From NCBI GenBank assembly GCA_905182995.1, contig CAJJDP010000006.1, positions 501,163-565,162 on the forward strand: a DNA stretch of 64,000 nt, read 5' to 3'. A program made the position numbers and the translations under genes. Below the pieces are notes generated by a model, which was not told the DNA's origin, searched no databases, and saw only the letters and a program-made list of their open reading frames with translations. This DNA is from Paramecium octaurelia (lineage: Eukaryota; Ciliophora; Oligohymenophorea; Peniculida; Parameciidae). Shown here piece by piece: positions 36,501 to 48,878 of this stretch (its first letter is position 1; each line of letters begins with the position of its first letter).

Positions 36501-38891
36501 AGCAGTGGAATCATATGTCTTAAATGTTTTCAATTCTTAGAAAATAGTATCTAATTGAGTAAGCATTTTAAAGTATTATGACAAATACTAATTGAAAGGC
36601 CATCTTATTTATTGATTGAGTTTTATGATTTAGTCCTATTTTTGTTACAATTAATCAAATTTAACAAGGAAGACTGCTTGATCAAATTATTATGAATCAA
36701 GTTCATTTGTTGTTTGCAAGATCGTAGTCCATAAATTGAGTAAATCGTTAAACTTTCCATGAGCAGACTCGATTTATAAGGACTATTTAAAATTATGTAA
36801 ATGCTAGAATAGTTTTTTATTCTAATGTAATAAACTTTCCATAAACTTGCATATTTATTAGATAGTTTATAGATAGATCTTGGCTTAATCATAATCTTAA
36901 AATTGACTGCTCGCTACAAATTCTTTAAATTCTTTGTGCAGTTCAATCAATTGGGTTTTCAAAATCTGTTTTTCATAATTTTGTATAAAGAACAGTGTTT
37001 AATGATCTTGGTTTCTGAATTCGAATTACTGATTGGGTAGATCCAGATGTTACAATTTCAATGAGACATGATAAAATTTCAAAATGCAATTGTATTCTAT
37101 TTGTTTCAACTTCTCAGAAATATGTTAAAATATTTCTTTAAATTATAAAATTTTTTCATTTACTTTACGAAAACTTTATTAAACGATGTCTTAAACATCT
37201 TTGTATTGCTTATATAATTATAATACTGGATCAGTTGACTAAGTACTTTAGACTACTTGATATACAGCTGTATATTGTCTTTCAATAAATTCAGTGAGTA
37301 CTGCAAAATACACATCAAAATTAATATTTAATAAGAGTAATTCTTTCAAATTCTCCAAATTCATTTAACTTATTTATTGGCAATTCAATTGATTTTGTTT
37401 GTTTTCTTGGAATACTGCCAATTGAGTTTCTTACTTTTAATCAGATTCTGCAATTTATTCTAAAAGATTCCATTGAGAAAATATGAAATCCAATGAAATA
37501 AGAAATCTTTAGATCCCTTTCACTTTGTTAATTAAATGCTTAATTTATTTTTATTTTTATTCAAATTCACCAAAAACAACTGGATCTGAGTATTATTTAG
37601 ATTCCAACATTCTGATCCATTTATTTAAACTTATTTGTTTAATTAATTAAATGTTTTCATTGATTTCAATGTATTATTAATTTACTTTTCGTATTAGATC
37701 AATATTGATTTCAATATCGCAATCAATAAACAAGGTGAATAAATATTCAAAGATAGTCTTAACAGTTGTCTCCTATTTCTATTACTCCTTAATTTCCTCT
37801 TTGTTATCATAAAGAATATTAAAGAAGCGTTCTCTTGAAATGATCTATTCTTGAATTTGCTGCAACACAGTCAAGGTAGGCAGTTTCTCAAAGAGTCCCT
37901 GACATTAGGTGCATTTAAGTTTCGCTTAATTTATGCTAATTCTGTATTCCTCCTTGATTTTATTTAAACAAAATATATCAAGGAGGACTTGTATGTCTGA
38001 TTGCTCTATTGACAATTAATCTTCAGAAAGACTGGGGGTATAAGATACAATTTCACTGATGGCTATGATCCAAGCTTGTTAAACATAGTAATCCGATTTA
38101 GACAGTTCCTTGTGAAATTCTTGCAATTCTCCAATCATCTCTTTGATTGTACGCGTAGTTTATTTGAGCTCAGTGAGGACCCACCACTTCATGATGTCAA
38201 TATTAAAGATTTATCTGTAGATCTTACGATATTAAACTTTGGTTGCGTCTCTGATTGATTATACAATACCCCCTTTGATTGTTTCTCTCATTGTCTTTGG
38301 CAGAGCATTCATAAGAACTTGGTTGATGCTAGCAAATAGAGCGATGACTTCCAGTCCCTCTTGAAAATCGTTAGGCAGTATAGTAAAAATCATTTTGGAT
38401 ATAGTGATTTCATATTCAGTTAAATTTTTGTAAAATCCTTCTTCGCTGTTATTGAGTGCTTCAATTTTATTAAAAGTATTGATATAGTTTTGTTGCATAC
38501 CATCTTTGATTGATTTTGCTGAACAGTAATGCCAAAATATAGTTCTAGAAAGTTTTTCGGCAAATTTCACGGCATAATATCGAAGTTAGGGATTTTTGAG
38601 TTAAAGGCACGATTCCAAAATAGTCTAAAGACTTTTCTCTAGATTAACAATTTGTTTATTAAGCTAATTTTAGGACTTTATTAGATTGTTTAATTCATAA
38701 TCAAGTGATAATAATGCTTAGAGACTGGAATGCAATTCTTTATAATTGTTTTATGTATCCTCTGCATTTTTTGAGATGAACTATATATTACTTGAGAGTA
38801 TGCTCTCAAACTGGTTGGAAATGAGTAGAGTACTCATTTGCATTGACTATTGCGGACGTGTATTGGCACATGCTCCTCCTCCTCTTAACAT
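30555..38891 (-). CDS. Giant NACHT (STAND NTPase) protein, NLR-like layout, 2,778 aa
   Basis: One uninterrupted frame of 2,779 codons with no intron. Residues 1 to about 1,150 are largely helical with coiled-coil stretches (for example QLIELHKEFKEFVA). The NACHT ATPase follows: Walker A at about residue 1,175 (LVLQGEAGSGKSLAIRMIEE) and Walker B at about 1,250 (QMLFIFEEYDKL), then helical and winged-helix-like segments with FAFENKIIQEFL-type residues. At about 1,750-1,800 a pentapeptide-like run occurs (GLDLQGIRLKDIPIDNCHF, FYNCNLQGSEWTNISV). The last ~950 residues are beta-rich repeats, probably propellers without canonical WD signatures. STAND proteins are switches that oligomerise on ligand sensing. 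The sensed signal and the effector are unknown. Start could also be the later ATG at 38843. Confidence 0.85.
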
Positions 38892-38908
38892 TTAATTAAA
38901 ATTATTTA
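38892..38908. promoter_or_regulatory. 17-bp divergent spacer between two start codons
   Basis: If the first ATGs are used, only 17 bp separate the start of the NACHT gene (38891, minus) from that of the RCC1/TIG gene (38909, plus). Both core promoters must then lie largely inside coding sequence. Using the NACHT ATG at 38843 widens the gap to 65 bp, still very short. Confidence 0.5.
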
Positions 38909-41618
38909 ATGCAACTTCCTACCTTCGGAGAAGTGTTTTTGACAACTGACGATGTTCAAGGAGGCTTGGAAAACTTGAAGCTATTTAAGGGGAAACTAAT
39001 TAGCAGTCTTTGTGGTGGTTGTAGGAAACTATTCGTAATCGAAGAAGGATTAGATAATCAAGGGTAAGCTAGTGATTAATAGTAGAATAATATCAACATT
39101 GCACTCTCCCGAACATGATGAGTACGACTAAACATTTTCACAAGATTCAAACAATTTATAATCATTCGATTTCAAGGGATCAATCAAAACAATAGTGACT
39201 GGAAAAAAGCATACAGTTTTCTTGAGTGATTAAGGAGATATATACAGTTATGGTTACGGAGAATACGGAGCATTGGGACATGGAGGAATTATAGAGCTAT
39301 CAATACCGAAAAAGATCATCAGAATTTCAAAAGTCGATACAATAGCATGTGGTGAGTATCATACTTTAGCATTAAGCAATGGCGATCTATTTGCTTGGGG
39401 AAGAGGGTTCGAAGGATAATTAGGAATCAGGAAGGACGTTGAAACAGCCGCATCTCCTATGTTTTTAAGTTACTTTTATAAGAACAGAATTAAATTGATT
39501 GCATGTGGGGCCTATCATTCATTGGCTGTAGATTAATAAGGAGCATTGTATGGTTGGGGAGAGGCTAGATTTGGTTAATTGGGAACAGGAAGAAAGGTTT
39601 CAGAACAATTGCCATCTAGAATAGACTTTCTACTTGAGTAGCCAATGAATCAGAGTGAATTAAGAGTAGGTAAATTCTTGCCTTAAGAAACATCTTTCCA
39701 AGTGGTTTCAATTTCAGGTGGATATGGACATTCTGCAGCTGTTACATCTACAGGGGAATTGTATACTTGGGGATTTAATCAAAGAGGACAATTGGGAAAT
39801 GGAGATAAAGATAAGAAGAGTACCTATTATCCTAAAAGATTAATGCAAGATATTAGTGGAATTTAATTGCCTGGATTTAGTAAGGTTATGTGTGGATATT
39901 ACACTACCTATGCAATTGATCAAAAAGGAGGTCTTTGGAGTTGGGGTGGAGGTAATCTTGGTCATCAAAATGACAAATTAGTAGATTTACCAAGAAAAAT
40001 AGTATTGGAAGATCGTAAATTCACTAATATGTATGCAAATGGATAAGCTGCTGCCTTCTTTGCTTCTTTAAGAACTATCTCTATGAAGCCTAATCATGGA
40101 CCTTCTACTGGAGGCACCATTATTAGTTTGATAGGTACAGGCTTCTGTGATACTGGCAGATAAAGTGCAAGATTCAAATTAGGAGATTAATATACTGAGG
40201 TTGGATGTGAATATGATTCGTTGACTGACAGTTTCAGATGCACAACTCCTAATTTTGAAGAACATCTTGATAAATATCCTGTTGAATGTGTAGTCGAAGT
40301 CACTCTTGATGGTAATGTCTATGTTGAATGTGAATAGAAGTTTCTAGTGTATTCATCCAAAATTGTTATTTCTTCACTTTATCCTAAATGTGCATCTATA
40401 TAAGGTGGAACCACACTCATTATTAATATCAATATAGATGATTTGACTGCCTCTTATATGAAACATTTAAATATTGGGTTCTAACCCAGAAATAAGAAGA
40501 AGGAAGATAAATCTGCTATGAAATAAAGTACTAACAAACCATTGAATCCATTGGATCTCAGTATCAATGATCCTGAATTAGATAAAGAAAACTGGATGTG
40601 TGTTGAAGGCTTTTATGAAAAAGGAAAGATCTCATGTACTATCCCTAATGTAAGTTAATTACAAACAGACAGTCTTAATTTTAATGTGGATGTAAGTATC
40701 AATGGATAATAATTTACTGGTAACCCTATGGTCTTTAGATTTTATGATATTTAAATAAAAGAATTGCAACCAGATAATGTTATGTCTGAGGGAGGAGCTG
40801 CCGTTAAAATAATTGGAGATGGCTTTTTTGATACAACCAATAAAAGAGTGATCTTTAAGACTCTATTTGGAGAAAGACTAATTGAAATCATGTGGGATAA
40901 ACAAGATAGATTTTATTCCTTTGTTGCTCCTCCTTTATCTTGGCTCTTAGGTGGATAACAACCTACTCCAGAATTACTTAATGCTGTCAAAGCTAATGGA
41001 GTCACTGCTTTATTAACACTTTCTGGTATTGAATGGATACCTATTGGAACATTCTACTACATTGATCCTGAAGTCTTACGTCTGGGTCCTTTTGTTGTTG
41101 ATGAAAAATTACCAGAGGAATTGAAGAAATAATTAATCCATTAAGAGGAATAGGAGATTGACCATTTCAAGGATTTATAAGGAGCTGATTTATAAAAGAA
41201 GAAAGATGAAATCTAGAAACAGTTGGAAGCTGAAGAACAAGAAATCAATTACTTCTTCAAGAAGACTGGTCAATATTTAAGTGTTTATGGAGAAAATTTA
41301 GCCAATACTGAATCTCTCTTAGTTTAATTCATTTTCAACGGCAACATGGCTGTTAATTAAAAGGTACAAAATACTCATTTATTAAAGGCTATATTCAAAA
41401 ATAAAAGCAAATTGGTGGTGTAAATTCCTGAATTAGAGTTACCTACAGGAATCCATGATGTTGGTGTAGAAATTACATTCAATGGCACTTCATTTAGTCA
41501 TTCTGGAAAAGTATTTAAATATATGTCATTTGATAAATCGTTGAATGAACAGTAGAAATTAAAGTTGGAAGACGAGGAAATTAAGAAATTAAAAAAAACA
41601 CAACCTAAAAAGAAATGA
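38909..41618 (+). CDS. RCC1-propeller and IPT/TIG multidomain protein
   Basis: One 22-nt intron near the 5' end leaves 895 residues. Residues ~75-380 carry RCC1-type blades: GYGEYGALGHG, CGEYHTLALSNGDLFAWGRG, GWGEARFGQLGTGRK, TWGFNQRGQLGNGD, SWGGGNLG. From ~385 the protein continues as immunoglobulin-like IPT/TIG repeats: MKPNHGPSTGGTIISLIGTG, LYPKCASIQGGTTLIIN, EGGAAVKIIGDGFFDT. A Lys/Glu-rich linker and a further beta domain follow, ending in a lysine tail. RCC1 propellers bind small GTPases, chromatin or lipids, and TIG domains are binding modules; here the fusion probably makes a scaffold. No signal peptide, so it is intracellular. Start is the first ATG. Confidence 0.88.
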
Positions 41619-41751
41619 TTATTATGTATTTGATCAAAATAATGAGAAATATTTACAAATAATATTATATTAATTGAATATAAATAAAAACAAGAAAATA
41701 AGACCAAAATATTTAGGCATCTCTGATCCAAATTCAATTTTTAATTATTAA

Positions 41752-43251
41752 ATGTATTCAACCTACAAGCACATCTTTAAACAAATGAATGATATAATGC
41801 AGGATCCTATCATCACTGAATTTTTATCAGTCAAATAGATTGAGGGCAATATTCCTGACAGAAAGAACATTATCAAATTTGGATTGATACTCAAATAATT
41901 AGATTAGTTTGTGAAAGAACAAATGATAATTGAATAAAAAATAAAAGGCAAACTATTAGCTATCATTAAATATGACAAGTCCTTTCCTAAATTTGTGAAT
42001 TTCATCCAAATTATCAATAATGAGTATACTATCGAATTTTCATAAGCACATCTTGATGAACTTAGTCATATTACCGATAGTCACACTGATGACTTGTACT
42101 CTTTATAAGATATCATCTATGAAGTAGTGAAAAGAATTAAAACCAGAGTAAACATTGAGCATCTCAAATATTTGCTAGATTAATAAATTTAGCATCCAAT
42201 ATCAACTAAACTCTATCAAATTAATCAGCCTCCTACTTTAATCTATTTATTATAGCACAACGAGAGAATAATATTCATTTTAATTGCTGTTTGCAATCAA
42301 GAGCAGATTCCCTTACCTTGTTTCATTAATTGTTTATATTTGACTGGAGATCAGATGAAATTGAGAATAGATTAGAATCTAGAAAGAACCATATTGTCAA
42401 TAGTGTAAGTAAAGAAGGTGGCTGAAGAATTAGGATATAATAATGTATCATTAGCAGAGCAAGGCCTTTTAGAATTAAAATTACAATATTACAAGCAATA
42501 TTTAGAGATACCTGAATAAGATTTGATTGATTCAACATTATCCGTTCTCGTAATGAAAGGAATTGAAGTCAATTAAAGTCAAATCAGAAATTTGCTGACT
42601 TAAACATCAAAAATCTAGAATTCTCCTTAAATCAATCGATTAAAAGCTCTGTTCAATTAATTATTAGAGACTTCCTAATAAATGACTGAGAGAAGATAAC
42701 AAAATAGAAATCATAAAGTCAATATTGTCATTGTATTGAAGGAAGTAATAGCCAAAATGATAAAGGATAAAACTGGATTTCCGTAAATAATAAACTTGAT
42801 AAAATTAAGAAATGGAAACCTTAAATTTGATACTTCTGATACATCATTAAGGAAATATTTTTAATTCATCTAAAAACCTCTGATTGACCTTTATAGCGTA
42901 ACTAGTTTCACTTAATTAAACAATTTTTGTAGAACATCAGTCCTAAACCAAACAGCATATTGTGAAGCTGAGGTAATTGAGAAAATGCTTGAGTTAGTGT
43001 ATTAGGAGCGTTCAAAATATTTGGTTGATTTAAAAACCATATTTGAGGAGTCAAAATAAACTAGCAATAGTTTACTTATGATTCTCAGTATTTGTCAAGA
43101 GAAATCTAATAAACCTGTGGAGAAGACAGATAAAAATGAGATCTTATATTCAATAAAAGTTCTGATAGAATCCTTATTGTAGTATACTGAGAAAAACAAA
43201 ATAATTGATCTTGATAGCGATGAAGAGTTGAAAAAATAATAGAAGATATGA
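41752..43251 (+). CDS. Uncharacterised helical protein, 499 aa
   Basis: An intronless frame of exactly 500 codons. The sequence is almost entirely amphipathic helix (KEQMIIEQKIKGKLLAIIKY, LYSLQDIIYEVVKRIKTRV, AKMIKDKTGFPQIINLIKL), with no signal peptide, membrane segment or cysteine pattern. The C-terminus is acidic (IDLDSDEELKKQQ). Helical-repeat architecture of the HEAT or ARM kind is possible but I could not align repeats. It is 133 nt downstream of the RCC1/TIG gene, same strand. Confidence 0.78.
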
Positions 43252-43410
43252 AAAATATATATCACTGATTGTTATTGAAATTATAATTTATAAAAATATT
43301 TTATTTACAGCATTTTATAATACTTATAAAAATCATTAAATTAATTTGTTAATATTTGTTAGGAAGTACATAATTACACATTAGAGAATTAAAATAAATA
43401 GATTAGAATA

Positions 43411-45273
43411 ATGAGAAAAGCTTACGAACAGGATTATATTAACAATTAAAATGCTGGACTATTATAATAGGATGATGAGGATTAGAATGATGGCTAAACA
43501 AAATCAATCAATTACATAAGACCAAGACCATTTCCACATGAAAATAATAGGGAATGTAAATTAGATGTAGTATGTCATGAAAATGAATGCAGAATACTAT
43601 AAAAGTTATGTTGCCAAGAATGCGCACATTTTGTTCATCCAAATCATAAAACTGATAGTTTAGATTGGTATATTAATCACATAAGAGAAAAGATTAAGCG
43701 TAGACATGGAGTACAATAAACTACAACTCATGAAATCTCAGTGTTGAAGAGTGAACAAAGGAAAAAGAGAATGAAATACATGAAATATATCATCAAATAA
43801 TTGAAAAAGGTTGAAAAAGAGTGTAGATCTATTGAAGACACAACCGAATAGAAAATTAAGATTAAGTTGAGTTCTACCTCAAGAAAAGAGGCATTTGATA
43901 AAATGATAAGGCTGCTTAAACTAGTGAGACATCAGAATTTAGATTAATTTAAATAACATCATTAAGAATTTTTGGTCAAAGATGAAGTAGACTAATAAAT
44001 GGCACTGTAATATAATGAAGAAAGAGAAAGAAAGGAATTGTAAAGGTAGATTAGTGAAATTGTGGATCAATTCTTTTTAGCAGATGAACGAGAAAGATAA
44101 AAATTACAATAAAATTAATCCTTATAAACATAATAATAAGAAGAAATAAAGGCATTGAGATTGACAGGTGGTCTCTGGGAAAGAAATATGAATAAACTCG
44201 CTGGTGCTTTGAAGCGTTTTTCAAAACGCATGTTATCACATAGTAAAATGAGTATTCGACCAAATTCTTCTACTCATAACATTGTCCTGGTTGAAGTTGA
44301 TTTAGCAACAAATGAAGATGATCCAACAGCAACTCCTAAAATCTTACAAATCTTACCATTAAATGCTGAAAACTTGATTACTGTGCATCCTAATGAAATT
44401 AAATTATGGAAATATAGTAAGTGTTATTTAGAATTTAAACCAATTGCTCCATTGCCTTTTCTAAATTTAAAATATGTGTGTGTAGCAGATAAGAAGGATG
44501 AATTTGTGGTTCTTTTTGGTGATAATTCTATTATGTCTATTTCTAGTAAGAGTATGAATTCTAAAAATAAACAATTCATATGTCCTAAATAAGGCATGAC
44601 ACTCTATCGAATACTAATTAGTCCATGTTAAAACTTTCTAATTGCATCAGGAGGATGTAAATAAAATTGTTTTTATGTGATAATTTGGCATTTTAATGAT
44701 GCTAAAATTAGGAAAGTTTTGAGATATTAATATTCATTTCCAAATGAGGGTGATTTATTAATGAGCGAGACCAATCAGCATATATTTAGATGCAATAAAA
44801 ATAAAATTGATGTTTTTGGATTGATTGACGGAGTCAAAAAGTAGACTTTATAACTATAAAATGTAAGAGATTGTATAGAATAAGCAACCATTCTTCACAA
44901 CTTTTAGGAATAGGATACCTTGTGTGTTAGTACTAATAGAGGATTTTATGTATATACTTATGATGATAATGTTGTCGAGAACAATTATAAATTAGTTTAC
45001 AGCTTTTCTCAAACTTGTCATTGCATTTTCCATGTTTTCTATTAATATGGTTTGGAAGAAGAAGGATTTATGCTTGCTGCCTTGGAAAATAATGAAACAA
45101 AAGTTAAATTTTAGGATTTAAATAATAAGATACTTTTATAAGGAATTCAATTTGATGATTAAATATTAACTGGTAAATTAATATTTTAGAGAGAATTTTA
45201 AAACCAATAATTAGTATTGTTATTAGGTTTTGAAAGTGGAAAAATGAGAGTATTAAAATTTATTAAGAAATGA
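43411..45273 (+). CDS. B-box-like zinc finger, coiled coil and propeller-like protein (TRIM-like layout)
   Basis: An intronless 620-residue frame. Residues ~45-85 hold a Cys/His cluster (CKLDVVCHENECRI, LCCQECAHFVHPNH) spaced like a B-box zinc finger. A long charged coiled coil follows to about residue 250. The C-terminal ~340 residues alternate short strands in the way of WD-like propellers (LITVHPNEIKLWKYSKCYLE, FVVLFGDNSIMSISSK, DTLCVSTNRGFYVYTYDDN). There is no RING finger before the B-box, so it lacks the usual E3 ligase part of TRIM proteins. Many ciliates encode families of this shape; the role is unknown. All parts are read directly from one frame. Confidence 0.75.
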
Positions 45274-45712
45274 TTATTTTATTATATAAAATTTATCAAG
45301 ATAATTTTACATTTATTCTTTTAGATTGAAAATAAAATTATTGTATTTCTTTTAAGAATTATATAAGATAAAAAATGATATTAAATTTTATGATTAAAGT
45401 TTCGAATGATTTTAGATAAGTTTTCTTCATATTAACTATGAATCATCATTTAATACAATTAATTTACCATAGATGGTAGTATTAGAAATTTTAATTAAGT
45501 TTTTTATAATTGATAAGTTCATTTCAAAACTTTTTAAGTTATAGCAATTCCTACCAATACAAAGAATTTAATTGATAGTTATTATTGTTATGATGTAAAT
45601 GATTTTGGAACTTAGTAACGTTTTCATTTTTAAACATAAAAGTATATAATTATAATTAAATTTATATTTTAAAATAGTTTAGTATTGGTTATAATTTAAA
45701 TTTAATACTGTT
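45274..45712. other. Convergent intergenic region, nothing seen
   Basis: AT-rich spacer between the propeller protein and the 3' end of the broken surface-protein gene. Confidence 0.5.
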
Positions 45713-46503
45713 TCAGAACATATCTATTAATATGAATCCAAAGAATGCCATAATGTATCCATTAGTGCTTGATCCTGAGCATTTTGAACAAGCATTTCCA
45801 TCCCAATAATAATAGCCTGATGTTTTGTCATAAAAATTTGATGATGTTAAAGAACTAACATCAACAGCATCTTCACATATGGCAGAAGTGACATTCCAAG
45901 TGCAAATATCAACACCTATGTAATCTTCGTCATTACTGTCTTATAAGAGTCAGAAGTCGTCATATGCAACACAAGTTCCAGCCTAAGTCCATTACACAAG
46001 CCTTAGCATAAGTTTTGATCTGTGATTACTGAGCATTTTGAAGCATCAATCTAAGTGCAGGTATCAATTTAAACCAACATATAGTAGAGTCACTAGGAGA
46101 CCTAAAGTTACAATCCTCAGCATTATTATAATTTGAGCATATGATTGTTTCATTTTAGCATTAAATTTTTCCATCTGCAGTAACATCTCTTACCTCACAG
46201 GTAGGATGTTTGGAATAGCATTATTGAGCAACTGGTATAGTGTAATCTGAACAAGATATGAAAATGTCACAGTTTAAAATTGAATCATCCTATCCACAGT
46301 ATGGTTGAATATCGCATCTTGGTTACGTAGTGTATGTTGCGCAAATCGCCTCTGTATTTACACATATAGAATTAGAGGGTAACCAGGGCATTTGAATTTA
46401 CAATCAGCATATTAAACAATTTCTGTGCTATCACACTTATTTTTGGAGTCAAAGCTTGGAATGAATGAGCTATAATTGTTTTGAGCAATATTTAAGTCTT
46501 CAT
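45713..46503 (-). pseudogene. Decayed cysteine-rich surface-protein gene
   Basis: A 791-nt relative of the intact gene at 47270-48073 (804 nt), in the same orientation and about 770 nt away. Start (46503), the hydrophobic leader region, the run ending YYYWDGNACSKCSGSS and the C-terminal hydrophobic tail can all be aligned, as can parts of the flanks. The middle changes frame several times and meets TGA codons relative to the intact genes; cysteines of the CxW modules are scattered over different frames. It is therefore a host gene relic produced by tandem duplication. A spliced or recoded product cannot be excluded but seems unlikely. Confidence 0.75.
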
Positions 46504-47269
46504 TTAATGTTTTAATTTTAGTATTATATCTTAATTTCTATAAAATCTGCTTAAAATAACTACAGGTAATTCAGTTTTGTGAGAAAAATTATCATATTTT
46601 ATCAGTTCTTTTAAATTTCTTTCAAAAACGAATAAATCACAATAGAATCATTTTATCTTGTTTAATTTACAGCAAACCTTATTATTTCATAGGATTTTCT
46701 ATTCAAAAGTATTAGATAACAATTGTGTTTTTGGTTCCCTTTTTTATTTTTTAATTCAAAAATATCGTTCATATAATTTAGCAATATAACATATTAGATT
46801 ATAAAATGATTCTGAGTAATTCAATCTTTGATATAGAATTCTCTAAACATACTAAATCAAAGCAAATTTTATTAAAGCAAAAGAGATGGTTTTTATGAGA
46901 ATTTGTTGCAGGTATAGATCTTGCATACAAGATCCGTCAGGAGGAATACGTAACAATATCAGTGTATAATTAAAACATATAATATGGCAATAAATTAGAT
47001 AATTGATAGATGGGCTATAGGTTTCAACTCAAATTCTTATTGTATACTTGGTCAGATTTATATTAGTTCAAGAAAAAGTTTATTTGCTATCATCTGCCAA
47101 ATTAAGACATTGTAAATAAGGATAAAGTTTTTAGTTTAAACGATTCTTCAAATTTATAATGTTGTCATTTTTATAGATTAAAATACATAGAATATGTTTG
47201 TATATTAGTATAATGTTTAATTAAAATATTGAAATAATTAATGATTGATAATTTATATTTAATACTGAA
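46504..47269. other. Spacer between tandem surface-protein genes
   Basis: No gene seen. The part from about 47003 rightward is the 3' flank that is repeated in inverted orientation at 63188-63455. Confidence 0.5.
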
Positions 47270-48423
47270 TCAGAACATAATCATAGCGATGAATCCAATG
47301 AATGCCAAAATATATCCGTTACTGCTTGATCCTGAGCATTCTGAGCAGGCACTTCCATCCCAATAATAATAACCTACTGTTTTATCAAAACAATTTGATG
47401 ATGTCAAAGCACTAACATCAGCAGCATCACTACATTTACTACCAGTAGAATCCCAAGTACAAATATTTACACCTGATCCATCATCTGTCATTACTGCTAC
47501 ACAAGAGTCAGCAGTGGTCATATCAGCACATGTGTATGCAGCACAAGATGAAGTCCATTTACAAGCCATTTCGCAGATATCTTAATCTTTGATTACTGAG
47601 CATTTTGAAGCATCAACTTATGAACAGGCATTAGACTTGAACCAGCAAACAGAATTATCATCTGGTGACATACCGTTACAATCATCGGCATTTGTGAAGG
47701 TTGAGCATGTGATTGTTCCTGTCTTACATGGGAATTTTCCATCTGCACCAGCTGTTCCTGGAACACAGGTATCATCTTTGGCATAGCATGCTCTAGCAAT
47801 TGCGACTGTATAATCTGCACAAGCTGTGAAAGCGGCACATTTTGAAGTTGTTTCGTTCCATGCGCATCCTTTGTAAGCATCACATGTTGGTTATGTGGTT
47901 TATGCAGTGCAATCAACTGTTTTGGCTGAACATGAAGAATCAGCTGATGACCAAGTACATCCACCTTTACAATCAGCAGATTAAACAAGTTCTGTGCAAT
48001 CACATGAGGTTGTGGCAGTCAAGGCATTGACTGAAAGAGATATCACGGCTATTAGCAATAATTATGTCTTCATTGTAATATTTTAAATTGAGTATTATAT
48101 CTTAAAATTTCAATAGGTAAATCACTTTTACAAAATAAAAAAATTAAAATCATTTTATCAGTTCATTTTAAATTTTCATTCAAATGCAAATTAAATTGTC
48201 AAAAAATCATTTTTTTTTTAATATTTTTAAGAGCTCTTAAAGTAAACTTGTAAAAATGCAAAAAAGCCTTTAGTAAAGGTATGAAATATATAAATAATAA
48301 CATCCTTAATACCATTTTCTAATTTCATGGCATTTTTGTAATTCTTGAGTATTCTGGAACAATTGTTTTTGTCCTTTTCCTTTTTTATTACTAATTCTAA
48401 ATTACAGTACATCTAGTGATAAG
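47003..48423 (-). repeat. Left arm of a ~1.4-kb inverted duplication
   Basis: This stretch, read on the minus strand, matches 62013-63455 on the plus strand along its whole length: 5' flank, 804-nt gene and 3' flank. Arms are about 13.6 kb apart. Flanks keep long identical blocks but also small differences, so this is a real duplication, unlike the exact assembly copies. Confidence 0.85.
47270..48073 (-). CDS. Small cysteine-rich surface protein (surface-antigen-like), copy A
   Basis: An intronless frame of 268 codons. Residues 1-17 are a signal peptide (MKTQLLLIAVISLSVNA). The mature part repeats a cysteine module of about 35-45 residues containing CxW (GCTWSS, GCAWNET, VCWFKS, CKWTSSC, CTWDST), the periodicity of Paramecium surface antigens. 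The end, CSGSSSNG followed by a hydrophobic tail of 14 residues with no cytoplasmic segment, fits a GPI-anchor signal. Full immobilisation antigens are far longer (over 2,000 residues), so this is a miniature relative. Expected location: the cell and ciliary surface. It is near-identical in length and sequence to the inverted copy at 62384. Confidence 0.88.
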
Positions 48424-48438
48424 CAAATGATAAATACT

Positions 48439-48757
48439 ATGATGTCTTGTACTTTCATCACAAAAGAGGCTGTAAAGTGTACATGGAATTATTCTGTAAA
48501 TATTTTGATATATATTCAATTATATAGAATGCTTACTAGGTGTCTCTCTAACCTTAAAAACAGAGAAAAAATAATGTTAAAGCAAGAGCTTTATTAACAC
48601 ATACTCTTTAAGCCATTTTATTAGGTCTGAACCACCTTTTTCTATTTTTCATCTTTTAAATAAATAGTTAACGTTTGTGGTTTTAGATCAAGAAAATCAA
48701 GATAATAATGATTTTGCAAAGAGATAGTATGAAAATAAAAAAGGTGACTTGGATTGA
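48439..48757 (+). CDS. Small predicted membrane protein, 88 aa
   Basis: Two introns (32 and 20 nt) join three exons with an exon sum divisible by three. The product begins MMSCTFITKEAVKCTWNYS, continues with a basic stretch, then a hydrophobic helix (LQAILLGLNHLFLFFIF), and ends with an acidic polar tail (NDFAKRQYENKKGDLD). This would be a single-pass protein. No family recognised. The adjacent methionine at 48442 is an alternative start. Confidence 0.5.
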
Positions 48758-48878
48758 AAAAATGATGAAGTGTTTAGTAAAATATAATTCATATTTCAAA
48801 TACGGTGACTTTGTAAATTGACAACAATATTTAAGATTTCTTAAATGCTTGACTCATAAAAGGTCTTAATTTTTCAAA

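Noticed and set aside
47589-48030. Plus-strand frames across the surface-protein gene.
   Set aside because: They are antisense shadows of the cysteine-rich gene. The minus strand has signal peptide, CxW modules and tail.
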